Assembly (NCBI GenBank): GCA_014607495.2
Contig: CP053153.1
Location: 62,001-126,000, forward strand
Direction: 5' to 3'
Source: Carposina sasakii
Taxonomy: Eukaryota; Arthropoda; Insecta; Lepidoptera; Carposinidae
Length of the DNA stretch: 64,000 nucleotides
This document shows, one piece after another, positions 11,765 through 23,135 of the stretch (the first letter of the stretch is position 1; each line of letters starts with the position of its first letter). The notes beneath the pieces were generated by a model that saw nothing but the letters and a program-made list of their open reading frames with translations, ran no database searches and was not told the origin of the DNA. The translations under genes and the position numbers were made by a program.

Positions 11765-11935
11765 AGCACAAGTGTGCACGAAATGCACTCTTTATTCCGT
11801 CACTCTCATAGTCCAATGGGACGGAAAGCCAATACGACCGGAGAGAGATCAGGCGCAGGACCAACGATGTTTTACGTGCTTTCTGAGGCACGAGCTAAGT
11901 GGTAATTTTACTGTATTAAAATCCGTAAATCATTT
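11765..11935 (-). repeat. SINE body, inverse of part of 18843-19195
   Basis: 'gtccaatgggacggaaagcc', 'accggagagagatcaggcgc' and 'acgtgctttctgaggcacga' are the reverse complement of the SINE body downstream of the tRNA-like head at 18843. No head is visible here. Confidence 0.65.
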
Positions 11936-11952
11936 GGCACAGGTATATACGT

Positions 11953-12215
11953 GTTCTTGATGAAGAATATACATCACGTATATACAATATACATCACGAC
12001 ATATTAATACGCATCACGACACATTGTTGCACAATATATTGCCACATCGTGATATATCAATACCCATCACGATATATTATTGATACCTACCTATCACTAC
12101 CAATTGACACGTATCACAACACATTTGATACGCATCACGGCATAACAATACACATCACGATCCATTGATATACATCACATCACGTGATGTGTTTGATACA
12201 TCACGTAGAAGACAT
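11953..12215. repeat. Degenerate tandem array of 'atacatcacgacata' units
   Basis: About a dozen irregular 15-25 bp units contain 'catcacg' preceded by 'ata' or 'acg' and followed by 'atat' or 'acat' ('aatatacatcacgacatatt', 'aatacgcatcacgacacatt', 'gatacgcatcacggcataac'). It ends in the palindrome 'catcacatcacgtgatgtg'. Confidence 0.7.
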
Positions 12216-12284
12216 CAGCAAATATAGCAGCGAAGCCAGCTGACGATGAGTTAAACATATTTACTATCAATACTGTTATAAATA

Positions 12285-12390
12285 TTATTAAGAAAATTAA
12301 AAAATTCTTCACCTGAGTGAGATATGAACTCACGACCTCTCGCATACCGTGCTTTTTGCTCTAACCAACTGAGCTATCGGGTCACTTTAC
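12285..12390 (-). repeat. tRNA-derived SINE
   Basis: On the minus strand: 'gacccgatagctcagttggt' (A box), 'gaggtcgtgagttcatatct' (B-box position with ATATC instead of the usual consensus), then 'gaagaattttttaattttc'. The head is tRNA-like, but the tail matches the SINE at 27975. I call it a SINE, not a tRNA gene. Confidence 0.6.
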
Positions 12391-12814
12391 TCGGATGACG
12401 AATTTGACCATCTCTTTTACATTACGTTTTTGGGAACGTTATTTTTTCATCCCGGTAGCTATACACTATACTGTGTATACTCTAAACCAAACGTGGTTAA
12501 GTTTCAAAGCAATCAGAATACGTATTTGACTACAACATGGGACTATTTAACTAGTTTAGATGACAATCCTCAGTGAGCTCACGCCAATTACCAAGTTTGT
12601 AGAACTTGAAACTCCATAAGTAGTACTATTATAATCATTAAGTGGGAATAGTGGAATACCTACATTTATGTATCTCTCAATAATATATTTGTATATTAAG
12701 GGAAACTGATTGATTCATCAACTAATATGTGTATAATAAATAATTATGTGGAGGGGATAATAATTGAGAGGTAGTCGCAGGCGACCGCAAGTGAAAACAT
12801 AATTTACATAGAAA
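12391..12814. other. Non-coding stretch, nothing recognised
   Basis: AT-rich, with no gene or repeat recognised. Confidence 0.45.
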
Positions 12815-12960
12815 CTAGCTGTTGCCCGCGGCTCCGTCCGCGTGGATGTCGCTTATTGCGTGGAAGAGGTATAAAAATAGATAGTAGCCGATTCTTAGAC
12901 CTACTGAAAATGCATATATGATTTGATAAAAACGATCAAGCGGTTTCAGAAAAGTATGTT
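12815..12960 (-). mobile_element. Mini-Helitron remnant
   Basis: 'actagctgttgcccgcggct' and 'ccgtccgcgtggatg' are the inverse of the typical CTAG-ended 3' segment. 'acgatcaagcggtttcagaa' is the inverse of the 5' body. It is short and degraded. Confidence 0.5.
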
Positions 12961-13079
12961 AACTAACACTGTGAAATCAGAATTTTATATTTACAATTAT
13001 CTTCTATACTTGTGTCGCGTGCTACGAATGAACTGCTACTACGCATAGCACTTCGTAGTAGTTGACTACGCGGAATCGT

Positions 13080-13307
13080 GCTTGTAAGCCTCGAGCACAC
13101 CGGATGCGTGTGCACACATGTAACCGCTGGCGTACACGTACCTCTGAGTTGTAATCTATGGAACTGTATAGGTACGGGCAGACCGGATGCGTATGCGTAG
13201 ACGTAAGCATAGACGTCAAGCGGTGACAGTTCCATCTCAGAGGTATGTGTACCTCTACGCTTACGTGCACGCATACGCATCCGGTGTGCTCGAGGCTGTA
13301 AGCTTAC
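13080..13307. mobile_element. Fold-back MITE of about 230 bp
   Basis: The left arm 'cttgtaagcctcgagcacac' + 'cggatgcgtgtgc' pairs imperfectly with the right arm 'cgcatacgcatccggtgtgc' + 'tcgaggctgtaagc'. The internal pair 'cgtacacgtacctctgag' / 'ctcagaggtatgtgtac' extends the arms. 'accggatgcgtatgcgtaga' is an internal sub-repeat. Open frames on the minus strand come from this repeat. Confidence 0.7.
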
Positions 13308-13853
13308 GATATAGTTGACGATTTCACAAGTTTTCTAAACATTACCACGTATTAGGTGTTATTAATTTATTTTAGAAGAGCCTTTTCAAATACACAAAAC
13401 TGAATACAGTGGTGTAAGCATATTAAAGATTCTTAAGAGTCATATGTAGATATTTAGATCTATTTCTTTAAATAATTCATGTGAATAAATAAATTACTGA
13501 ATATTAAAATATCTCTCACATCAACGCAATAAAGAGAAAACGCTTGAACTAATAAGTATCTTAAATCCTTTGAAACATATGCAAATAACGTAAGTTGTAA
13601 TTTAAATTTTGCTTTAAAAGATACAATATTATCTCGTATTTACATAACCCAGACTTAGGTACTAATAATATTGTATTTCGCTATTTTCAAATAACTTAAA
13701 CAGGGTGTAAATACCTAAGAAAGCAAGAGATTTTTGTTATCTTAGATCTTATCTTCAATTACTTTCATACTAAAATTTAATTTTGGAAAAAAAAAACTGA
13801 GCTTCTTTTAGTTCCCCTGTATTACAATTGGCTATAAGTACTCAATACATGTC
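13308..13853. other. AT-rich DNA without recognised gene
   Basis: It contains only a stray 'cagggtgtaaatacctaa' near 13702 that resembles a MITE end without a partner. Confidence 0.45.
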
Positions 13854-13854
13854 A

Positions 13855-13978
13855 TCATCATCATCATCATCAGCCTATAGAAGTCCACTGTTGGACGTAG
13901 GCCTCCCCTAGGGCACGCCACAAGACTGCCGTGGGGGGTATTTGCCAATAGTCACCACGCTGGGCAGGCGGGTTGGTG
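13855..13978 (+). repeat. Short copy of the 'tccactgttggacgtaggcc' repeat, with (ATC)n
   Basis: (atc)n at 13855-13872 leads into 'agcctatagaagtccactg', 'ccacaagactgccgtggggg' and 'acgctgggcaggcgggttgg'. It matches 3180-3300. Confidence 0.7.
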
Positions 13979-15116
13979 CATGTAATGAGATATAAAATAA
14001 AGCAAGTCATCATTTCAACGTTGATCCAACCATAGAGTAAAATATTAGTAGTAAGCTTCCAACCATAACCTTAATATATCTACAATCACTATCCGAATTT
14101 AAATCGCCAATTATTGCGCCAGAACATCAATAAATTCCTTATAAAATGGTTCAAATTGCAATGAAAACGTCTGAAAGAGACACCGAGAACATTACATATG
14201 TCATGGCTTTACGTACACAAAGATAGTGTCCTGTCGGATGCAAAGTTGATAAACATGCCGTACCGCAGTTAAATTGATGTATGGTCGACCACAAACCATA
14301 ATAACTACACTATTATACCATACACGGGTGCTTAAAACAGCACTCTAAAGTAATAACCTGAAGTTCGAAGGTTTTTCAAGCAAGTGCAAAGATAAATTTG
14401 CACTGGACGATACAAGAAACCTCGCCTGAGGCGAGGACATTGCCGTCACTCAATTTTTATGCTATCCTTCGAAAACTGTTTACTTTTGTTATGAAGACAC
14501 AAAACTCATTTTAGAGCTGAAAAAATATGTCATAACATTTTACTTTGTGTGCAGCTTTCAAAAGATTTCAGCTAGACATCTTTTATAAATCTAATAATAT
14601 GGAGATTGTATCAAAACTTAACTCTTATGTTTGCTTAGTAGATTGATCTAATTATTTTATCTATTGACAGAACAGGTACTTCAGTAATTTTTCTCTCAGA
14701 TGAAGATAGATTTATTGTATTGAAATAAAGTTTAGTTTCGATTATTTACAAAAAAGTAGAACACATCGTTGTTTAGTCTATTTACCATCTACGTAGATCT
14801 TCCCCTGTAGTCATATGAATACTAAAGTTTTCCTCGGTCCGTTTGTAATTAAAAGTCGTCCAGAGCCGGCAAATAGAGGGGACTGCATCTGAATCTCAAT
14901 GACTACTCTCCACTACTTCATGCTGTGCTGGTACTTGTAGCTACTACTAACTTAATAAAAGATCTGCAGATGACGGAAAATGCAACGTTTCTTTCCGTCT
15001 TATCGCATTTTCTGTTTATTCGAAGTTTAATGTTTCGTGGATGTGTGGAAAGAAAATAACGAATAGTACAATATTTTCAAAAAAAAATAGACATACGAGT
15101 ACGAAGCTACAAAGAA
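13979..15116. other. Non-coding stretch, nothing recognised
   Basis: No gene was recognised. A small perfect hairpin 'cctcgcctgaggcgagg' lies near 14411-14427. Confidence 0.45.
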
Positions 15117-15410
15117 ATACAATACAATACGATACAATAACCTTTATTTGCTCAAAATATGGGTATTACATTGAAGATAATTATGCAAAAATTGATCCAA
15201 CATATTTTGCCAAAAGTCTGGCATGCAAATCTTTAAACCTATAAAAGTGAACTAGCACAAAAGAAAAGCACAAATAAAATCAAATAGAATTAGTATACCA
15301 TTTCAGTGTCCACTAGCAGGTTATTTTAGCTTTAAGAAATTCCTCAATAGAGTAGAAAACACTACTTATTGATATTTTTAGTCATTATTTTCATCATTAG
15401 ATATTTTTCC
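15117..15410 (-). mobile_element. LINE 3' end (CR1/Jockey-like), minus strand
   Basis: (aatac)n at 15117-15140, then 'aacctttatttgctcaaaat' and 'gcatgcaaatctttaaac', then 'aagaaattcctcaatagagt'. The same order of motifs is in the LINE 3' UTR at 28440-28790. Only the 3' UTR is preserved. Confidence 0.5.
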
Positions 15411-15845
15411 CAAGAGATGTCCATTACTGAATATCCCCCAATAATAATAGTTATGAGATATTCCTATATAAAGTAAAAAATGTATGTAAAATTATTTTTG
15501 TGTTACAAAGCACGTGTATTTGTTATAGTTTTAACCTTTCTCATTCATGTTTTGCAAGTCGGCGATTACGTGACCGGACCCCCAGTTTTCTCCCCGCTTG
15601 TAATATTACAACGAACACCGTTGTATTTTTGTTCGACTTTGAAGAAGAAAAGTAGATAGTACAATAGTACATGTAGTTACTAAGAAGACAGGAAGAAAGC
15701 CCTTATGTGCATAGAATCTAATTATGTAACTATCGTAGTAAAATAAATAAAGTGACTGACAAATTATTAGGTATGAGCTCAAGAAGGAAAATCAATTACT
15801 ACTATCAATTTTTCTTTATTAAAACGAGAATATGTCAAAGATCCT
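15411..15845. other. Non-coding stretch, nothing recognised
   Basis: AT-rich. No gene or repeat was recognised. Confidence 0.4.
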
Positions 15846-16171
15846 GGGGGTCTACTCTGAAATGCCGCTTTCGAATCTTTCGGTGCGACCGAAGCCCGAC
15901 CGAATCGAAGTCTTTAATAGCCTTTTACCCTACTACGAAATTGCTTCGGATTCATTCATCTGAGTTCACAACTCATTCGGAACCATAGAGAATAATTCAC
16001 AGTGACTAATATTATAAGCTTTCTATTATCTAGCCTTATATCAGTCAAATAGAGTTCGATCGGACCGAATGAAAAAACGGCGCGACTGATCCGATCGAAG
16101 GAAATTCGTAGTAGGAAACACCTCGATATTCGACCGATACTTCGTTTATCGTCACTTCAGAGTAGACCTCC
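15846..16171. mobile_element. Non-autonomous DNA transposon with 16 bp inverted ends
   Basis: The left end is GGGGGTCTACTCTGAA and the right end TTCAGAGTAGACCTCC (imperfect inverse). Subterminal 'cgaatctttcggtgcgaccg' and 'attcgaccgatacttcg' keep part of the symmetry. No transposase is present. Superfamily is not determined. Confidence 0.6.
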
Positions 16172-16790
16172 TGTTAAACCTAGTGCTAAAATAATCAAAC
16201 TCACCATTAGTTCTCAATCATAACTCGTCAGCTATTCAGAAATTTACTGAATAACAAACAATATTAAAGCATAATGCAGAAAATCTAAAAGATATAATAA
16301 AAAATACAGCCCAGACTCTACCGGGGCCGATCGACTAGTTAGAAATATAAATGGATTCCTGCTCACTCTCGAGGTTTTTATGGTCATCGTAAAAAAGGTA
16401 GTGACAGCGGCCCACTGACGTTAAATGTATTTTATGAAGGTTGTTGCTAGTTGTAATTTTTTAACATCAATATCGATAGATTTTGAACTAGATGGTTCCA
16501 TGAGTTTGTTTGCATTGTGTAGGTTCAAATTATATCTCGGGTTCAAAAGTTTGGCGCTCTAGTATTGTTTCTTCTAAAAGTTTCTTGTTGGCCACCTTTC
16601 CTTGAGAATAGCTAAGTTATATAACATTCCTATCTATACATGACATAAATTAGAGAGGTATAGATAGATAACCCTAATAACTGACTCGATCTTCGAACCA
16701 TGCCTAATATTCACAAGAGGCCATCGGGTCGAACCTTTAAATAACTGTTGAACTGTATTCTACACTTGTGAAAATAATATACTTATTATC
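16172..16790. other. Non-coding stretch, nothing recognised
   Basis: No gene or repeat was recognised. Confidence 0.4.
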
Positions 16791-17095
16791 TACTAGTGGA
16801 CGCCCGCGACTCCGTCCGCGTGGACTACAGAAAAAACAAAATGTCGAAATTATCCGGGATAAAAAGTAGCCTATATGTTAAGTGGGACCTATCACAATAT
16901 ATTCCTGAAAACTGCATCGAAATCGGTTGAGCCGTTTCTGAGATTAGCGTGCACAAACGCACAAACACACAGACAAACCGACAAACAGACAAAAATTCCA
17001 AAAATCATTGTTTTGGGTACTATTGCGTTGATAAAGGTCTTCTATAATATTTTTTCTCATTTATCTTCTATGTACAGACAGCGATCCGTTACATT
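16791..17095 (-). mobile_element. Mini-Helitron (Lep1-like), minus orientation
   Basis: It begins 'ctagtggacgcccgcgactc' + 'cgtccgcgtgg' (inverse of the 3' end), then 'atgttaagtgggacctatca', 'catcgaaatcggttgagccg', (acaaacag)n, and ends 'gacagcgatccgttacattt', the inverse of a Lep1 5' end. It is the same family as 61570-61916 and nearly full length. Confidence 0.75.
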
Positions 17096-17525
17096 TTTAA
17101 CCGACTTCAAAAAGAGAGGTTATCAATTCGTCTGTATGTTTTTTTTATTTTATTTTTTATGTGTGTTACCTCAGAACTTCGTCATTTATGAACCGATTTC
17201 AATTTTTTTTATAGTTGGTCATGGTATACTTCCAGGTTGGTCCCATATTCACCACATCAGGATCTGATGATGGGATCTTGGAGAAATCGAGGGCAATCCT
17301 CGAATATTGTAGGCACATGTAGTCTGTTTTTACACTTTTACTGAGCGTTTTAGTCACCTACATATAAAACATAACATCTGATGATGGAATCTCTAAGGAA
17401 TCTAGGGATATCCTCAAATATAATAGTCACGAGTAGTCCGTTTTATTGTGACTTTTATAGAGAATTTTGGTCAGCTACACATAATATAAAGGAAACGAGG
17501 GTCTGATGATGGAGCCGCCGAAAAA
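17096..17525 (+). repeat. Dispersed repeat with ~110 bp internal periodicity
   Basis: It starts 'aaccgacttcaaaaagagag', a common lepidopteran repeat start, and then contains three units beginning 'tctgatgatgg' (near 17265, 17378, 17501) with 'tcctc(a/g)aata' and 'agtc(t/c)g' at fixed spacing. No protein is recognised. Confidence 0.55.
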
Positions 17526-17554
17526 CAGATAGTGGAACTTTTTAGTAATTTGTC

Positions 17555-17790
17555 AAAATCCCCCTATGGCAGGGGGAAGCCTACGTCCAGTAGTGGACTG
17601 CAATAGGCTTATGAAGATGAAGATAATTTTGTGTTAAGTAGTGTCCGAAGTAAGACGGTTATAGAGGAAGAGGTAGACATGAGAATAACGAGATGACGGA
17701 TAATATGTCGGATGACTGAAAGAAGAGTACCTACATATTGCACCGACCCCAAATGATTGGGAACAGGGCAGGAAGAAGGAGTGTAATTAT
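17555..17790 (-). repeat. Two SINE-tail fragments
   Basis: 17560-17622 is the inverse of the 'gcagtccactgctggacgta' repeat. 17735-17785 reads 'caccgaccccaaatgattgg' + 'gaacagggcaggaagaagg', a dispersed motif also found near 21605 and 22500. Confidence 0.5.
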
Positions 17791-18001
17791 ATGTTGCTTA
17801 TATTGTCAGACGTAAAATTTCGAAGCATAGTCATTTATCTCAGTGCCAGTTGCTTTTGTTTTGTTTTATTTTTCATGGCACCACCACAGTGGCCTATTTA
17901 ATCATTTGCTGCGGGCCGGCGGCATATAAATCTGACAATATTATCTTTTGCCGTGCCTTCTAAACTTCGTAAAATTTTTCATACACGGCTTAATGCAATA
18001 T

Positions 18002-18476
18002 ACAGGGTGTGGTTGACAGCCAGGCAAATACTGAAATGCTGAACAAGTACCATTGTGTGGAGTTATACGACAGTGTTATTACTCGCAGGAAATGTATTTT
18101 TGATTTGATTATAAGTAATCTTTGCTCTCTGCGCCAGTTGTATTGGGCGATCCTGTGACTAATTAAATGGGCTTATTAGTTATTGTGTGACACATTGCTG
18201 TTTTTTGGATCACTTGTGACTCTCCATTGGGCCTGATCAGTTATTTGAACTTTTTTGAGTGCAACTTTTTTTAAATATTTTTTTGGTTAAAATTTTATTT
18301 TTAGGTCATCATATAAGGCCTTATTAAACGAATAAAACTATTTTTTTCCTGAAAATACGAAAAAAATGTCAAATTTTTTTGGAATTTTCCTGAGAAAATT
18401 TTCAGTGTTTTCCGCCTCAGAATCATGGTCTGAAGTCATGGTATAAATATTTGCCTGGCTGTCACAAACACCTTGT
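18002..18476. mobile_element. MITE, ACAGGGTGT ends, copy 1 (second at 25464-25941)
   Basis: The left end is 'acagggtgtggttgacagcc' and the right end 'ggctgtcacaaacaccttgt'. The interior 'tactgaaatgctgaacaagt', 'aattttcagtgttttccgcc' and 'tcagaatcatggtctgaagt' matches the second copy almost throughout. A third, inverted fragment is at about 53039-53125. Non-coding. Confidence 0.75.
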
Positions 18477-18840
18477 ATATTTGCCCTTTAGTAAAATTTT
18501 ACTTTAGTAAGCTCGAGTTTTGGCTCATAGGGGAGGAAGTCGGTTTTTCGTTTTAAAAAAAAATATTAATATATGTATAGATTTATAGACATTTATATAA
18601 CAACATATAAACGCCTCTAAGCTTCCATTACCGAGATAAGGAAGTTATATAACTTGCTGGGAGTATTAATATCGAGTTCGTGAGCTTAACTTTGAAAACT
18701 TGGTCGATTCTAATCACCTTCTACCTTGTTAGGGCGACAGTAGATTAGTTACCATATGACCTATCAATTATTAAGGCTGTCATGGGCCACATTATCCGTT
18801 TTGGGTCATAGGTTTAATATACTATTAAATATTATTATTA
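18477..18840. other. Non-coding stretch, nothing recognised
   Basis: AT-rich. No gene or repeat was recognised. Confidence 0.4.
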
Positions 18841-18842
18841 TA

Positions 18843-19195
18843 AGCGGCGATAGCCCAGTGGTTAAGACGTGCACCTTCCAAGCGGGAGGCGTAAGTTTGA
18901 TCCCAGTTACGGGCCTGTACCAATGAATTTATTTCATGTACAGATTTTAATGTTGTGAAAATTGTCACTTAGCTTGTGCCTCAGAAAGCACGTAAAACCG
19001 TTGGTCCTGCGCCTGATCTCTCTCCGGTCGTGTCGATTTTCCGTCCCATCGGACTATGAGAGTGACGGAATAGAGAGTGCATCTGTGTTTGCGCACACAC
19101 TTGTACACTATAACATCTCCTGCGTACCTGGCCAATCTCCGTAGAGATTGGTCGCCTTGGCCGAAATACGGTCGGTGATCATCATCAACGTCATA
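18843..19195 (+). repeat. tRNA-derived SINE with long body
   Basis: The head has 'gcgatagcccagtggttaag' (A box) and 'gtaagtttgatcccagttac' (B box). The body includes 'cagaaagcacgtaaaaccgt', 'ggtcctgcgcctgatctctc' and 'cctggccaatctccgtagag', and ends near 'gatcatcatcaac'. This is the most complete member of its family here. Confidence 0.7.
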
Positions 19196-19531
19196 CTATT
19201 AATATAGAGGTATATATAATATACTGGAATGGAGAAACGATTCTACGATTAACATGTATGTCAGTATATAGGGGTGGTTTGGGCATGTGGAGTGGATGGC
19301 TGAAAGCAGATTGACAAAGAAATAGTACAACAGAAGCGTTTAAATTTGTGAAATTCTAGAGAAAGGTCAGTTCAAGAGTACTCTAAACCGACGAGCGTGC
19401 ATAAAGAATATCATGAAAGTAGATGAAGCGAAAGAGGTGTGTCAGGATCGTAGTAAATGCCTACCCCATTACAACATCACATGTCCACCTGATCTAACAG
19501 CAACTTTTGTTTTGTGCCTACAATATTTAAT
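19196..19531. other. Non-coding stretch, nothing recognised
   Basis: No gene was recognised. 'aaaccgacgagcgtgcataa' recurs near 20550 as 'agccgacgagcatgtataaa', a possible decayed retroelement trace. Confidence 0.4.
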
Positions 19532-19822
19532 ACAGGGTGTTTTTTTGTGGCCATTACAACATCACATGAAAAAATGTGCCAAAAAAACCTGGGAAAAAAA
19601 AAAAATTTTTGAATTTTTTTTTTAAACCTGCGGCGAAATTTATAGTGCTAGTGTTTATCATTAACGTGAAAAAAGCACGCGCGTCTACTTTTGCAGAAAA
19701 ACGCAGTCTATTTACTTTTGTGACCATATTTACAAACAGGTATGCTTCCATGGAGAAAAATGATCGTGATATGAGGAGATTCCGTAGTTTTCGGGAACGT
19801 TGACGACCAAAAATCACCCTAT
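19532..19822. mobile_element. MITE, 'tgtggcca...cgttgacgaccaaaaatca' family
   Basis: The left end is 'acagggtgtttttttgtggc' and the right end 'gacgaccaaaaatcacccta'. The interior has 'gcagaaaaacgcagtctatt', 'gcttccatggagaaaaatga' and 'ttccgtagttttcgggaacg'. Other members are at 21214-21603, 23619-23990 (inverted), 28209-28438 (truncated) and 55798-56173. Non-coding. Confidence 0.75.
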
Positions 19823-21213
19823 ATAGCTCTAGAACAAAAGTTCTTTTACGCGCATACAAGTTACTGAAAGAGTGACGTCATACTGTGGTAGCCGTTTATA
19901 TGGAGCGTTTTTTGGCAAGTCTAAAATTGTGATTTTAAAATCGTTATATCTCGAAAAGTTTTCACACTAGGGAAGTTTTTCTTTCGCAAATGTTTCTCTT
20001 ATATCTTTCGATATAAATACAAATAAAAAACTATAAACGACCCTATTGGCTACTAGAGATTCCAAGAAATCGATTCAAAGAATCGTTTATTTATGAATCT
20101 TGTGAAGTGAAATAGATACTGAAAAATCTCAATTATTTCACTAATAAAGGACACGCTGAAAAAGTCATAATTTTCGGGACTGAAATATTGACCTAATACA
20201 TAAAATAAATTACGATACACCAAGACAAGCAACATGTCACATAACACAATAAAGATATGACTTGTATTGTAACACCCTATTCAAAGGCGAGTGATACACA
20301 CTCAATATAACTGCATCTCGACGCGCACAAAGGATCTCGATTTAAATTGAAAACTGAGAATAGGAGCGTGGGGAGATCATGAAGATAAAACAAGGAGGAG
20401 ATGTTACAAAATAATGTAGAAAAACGATTGACGGTTGATGACGGTAGTAGTGACCATTCAGTATTTCTATTATTTTCTTTGGTAAACTCATCCCATCTTT
20501 ACAACATACATATAAGCATAGCTGTGTTGTTCAAATTGCCAAAATAATAAGCCGACGAGCATGTATAAAGAATTTAATGAATGTAGACAAGGTAAAATAG
20601 ATTTGGATTGTGCTCATTGGAAAGCTGTACTCTCTGCCTATTCTATGGGACATATACGTGATGTATGTAAACAGTAATGACATTATGCGTGATATACTCG
20701 TTTGTAAACATAATAAGACCACCTCCTCTCTGTCCTTTCTTAGCGGAGGAGATACATTGAGGCACTTCTGATCCCGAACAGAAAGTGTCGGAACAAGACT
20801 AATTTAAGCAAAGTGCTTTCGAAAGCATTCTATTCAACCTGGAAGGTTTTGTTTTATAGGTATGCTAAATATATTGCTTTATATTATTCGATACAGTAAC
20901 TATGGCAAAACATACTATAGTCATATATACATAATATAGTCATACCCAAAAGAATTACACAGAAGTGTGCAAAATACCCACTTAACTTTATAGCCTACAT
21001 ACCGCCACATTTCGGGGCCAATTATATGAATTTAGAAGCCGGTAACGAATCTAATGGTCAAAGCCAAAGAAAAATGTTTCTGAGTTTGGCTTCCTTTCCA
21101 TCAGAGATATGGTATGCTACGTTGTCACTTAGCTTAGGAAGGTAGGTGTCAGGCAGGCAGCCTGCCGTACAACAAATGCCAAATCTTCGGCAATGTGAGT
21201 TTCCAATGAAACT
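19823..21213. other. About 1.4 kb without recognised gene
   Basis: AT-rich, with short minus-strand open frames near 20053-20247 and 20531-20722 that have no motif and no context. No RNA gene was recognised. Confidence 0.45.
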
Positions 21214-21603
21214 ACAGAGTGTTTTTTCGTTGCCACCATTAACGAAGGGTACTCTCTCTCTATACATCAAATAAAGTAAGTATATGCCAAAAAAAATGCT
21301 GTGGAAACGATGTAAATTTTTTTTCAATTTTTTTTTTTAATTGCTCGATCGGGTGAAATTTAAAGTGTCCAATGTTTATGCTAGCTTTATCATGGACTGA
21401 TATTAATTATTTCTCATGAAAAAATCTTGCTACATGCGTCAATATACATTTATGCAGAAAAACGCAGTCCATTTACTCAACTTTGGACCTTAATATTTTG
21501 GAAACCAGACACTTCCCAAATATGCTTCGATGGAGAAAACTTATCGTAATGATAAGGAGATTCCGTAGTTTTCGGGAACGTTGATGACCAAAAATCACTC
21601 TGT
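21214..21603. mobile_element. MITE, same family as 19532-19822
   Basis: It runs from 'acagagtgttttttcgttgc' to 'gatgaccaaaaatcactctgt' (terminus changed from ACAGGGTG to ACAGAGTG). The interior has 'tgcagaaaaacgcagtccat', 'ccaaatatgcttcgatggag' and 'agattccgtagttttcggga'. A dispersed 'attacgccgaccccataa' motif follows. Confidence 0.7.
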
Positions 21604-21765
21604 ACATTACGCCGACCCCATAAACAATGGGATAAAGGCAGGAGGATGATGATGATAAGCCATACTATGTTACAATGGATGCTTTTGATCCACAAATCAA
21701 CTTGATTGGTATCATGGACCAATGAATATGATTAGCGGATATCACACGCACAGAAGCTTTATTGT

Positions 21766-21960
21766 AAACTAGCGGCCGCCCACGGCTTCGCCCGCGTGAG
21801 AGTGTATTACGCCCGTGTGAAGCCGGGACGGGTCCCTAGTTATACATTATAAACCTTTCTCGTGAATCACTCTATCTATTTTAAAAAATCCGCATCAAAA
21901 TCCGTTCCCTAGTTTGAAAGATCTAAACATAGGGACGGACAGATAGCGGCAAGCAACTTT
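21766..21960 (-). mobile_element. Mini-Helitron remnant
   Basis: 'actagcggccgcccacggct' + 'tcgcccgcgtgagag' is the inverse CTAG-type 3' end. 'ctctatctattttaaaaaat' + 'ccgcatcaaaatccgttccc' is the inverse body. Confidence 0.55.
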
Positions 21961-22094
21961 GTTTTATACTCGTAATATGTAGTGGATGTACCTACCTGTA
22001 AGCTTCTTTACGAAAAAAGCTTTGTTCTCCTTTTTATACACCTCCAACTATAGGTATATATATTTTATATATAAATATATGTGTTTAAATATAA

Positions 22095-22105
<11 letters not shown>

Positions 22106-22132
<27 letters not shown>
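22106..22132. repeat. (GT)n microsatellite
   Basis: About 13 GT units preceded by a (TA)n stretch. Open frames reading through it are artefacts. Confidence 0.95.
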
Positions 22133-22391
22133 ACTCACAAATTATTAGGACTAGTATTAGGTCTAAGCTTTCTTATCGGAGTACACTTTTGTTACTACGA
22201 TATTTATTAGAGATGCGCCGAATACTGGTTTCACCGAATAGCCGAATACCGAATAGTAATATTCGGCCGAATTATTCGGTTTACCATTTGATTGTTTTGC
22301 TGCGCAAACGAGTTCTAATGTGTCGTTGCTGGCTAAATGGTGAGCGTGTCGTACCTCACCGCCCACCACCTGCGCACACCGCGATGTCTGT

Positions 22392-22788
22392 TAGGGATGG
22401 CTATTCTTTCAGGTCACGATTCGAATCGATTTTTTAATCGACAAAAAAATCGAGGTCTAAAAGATCGATTTCCAAAAAATTTCCATATAAATAAACCATA
22501 TTACGCCGACCGACCCCATAAGTAATAGGAGGGCAGGATGATGATGATTTTTCATCATAAGCACTTTCACCACTTCACAAAATGGGGCAATTTTCTATCG
22601 ACTCAATGGCCACCTTGTATTTTTGGATGTACCATAATTTTAAGTCCCTTTCACCGGCCACGCTCGCTATCGTTCTATACCATACAACTTGTTTTATGGA
22701 TTCAGTACTACATATCGATTTGAAAAATCGATTTTTTTGGCTCGAAAAATCGATTTTGCGATTAATCGATCTCTGATCGCCATCCCTA
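22392..22788. mobile_element. Second hAT-like MITE nested in the first
   Basis: The ends are TAGGGATGGC and GCCATCCCTA. Flanks are 'atgtctgt' (22384-22391) and 'ctgtctgt' (22789-22796), seven of eight bases the same, consistent with an 8 bp duplication. Subterminal runs of 'aaaaatcgatttt' occur on both sides. No ORF. Confidence 0.75.
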
Positions 22789-22939
22789 CTGTCTGTCACT
22801 TTGCTTCAAACATTGCACGATTACGTTGTAAATAAAAACAAAAACGGGTTTTATTGCAAAAACGTTGCTAGTAAATGGGATGGAATGGGATTTTGTTGAC
22901 TTACAATCTTTACTAATATATTATGTTATCTTTCAAATT

Positions 22940-23135
22940 TAATACATAAATAATATATTAAATGCGAAAGTTACTTTGTATGTCTGTCTGGCTTTCACGC
23001 CAAAACTACTGAACAGATTGAAATGAAATTTGGTACTACCTGTGTATTCTAGAATCTGAAAAAGTATAACTAGGGCTAGCTTCACACGGATGTAATAACT
23101 TTCACGCGGACGAAGTTGTGGGCGGTCGTTAGTAG
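22940..23135 (+). mobile_element. Mini-Helitron nested in the hAT element
   Basis: 'aatatattaaatgcgaaagt', 'ttcacgccaaaactactgaa', 'ttgaaatgaaatttggtact' and 'tttcacgcggacgaagttgt' + 'gggcggtcg' follow the Helitron order. The 3' CTAG is changed to GTTAG. Confidence 0.55.

Noticed and set aside
12285..12390. True tRNA gene (also at 9465-9605, 18843 and 27975-28115)
   Set aside because: A and B boxes are present, but acceptor stems do not close, and each is followed by a shared SINE body or tail.
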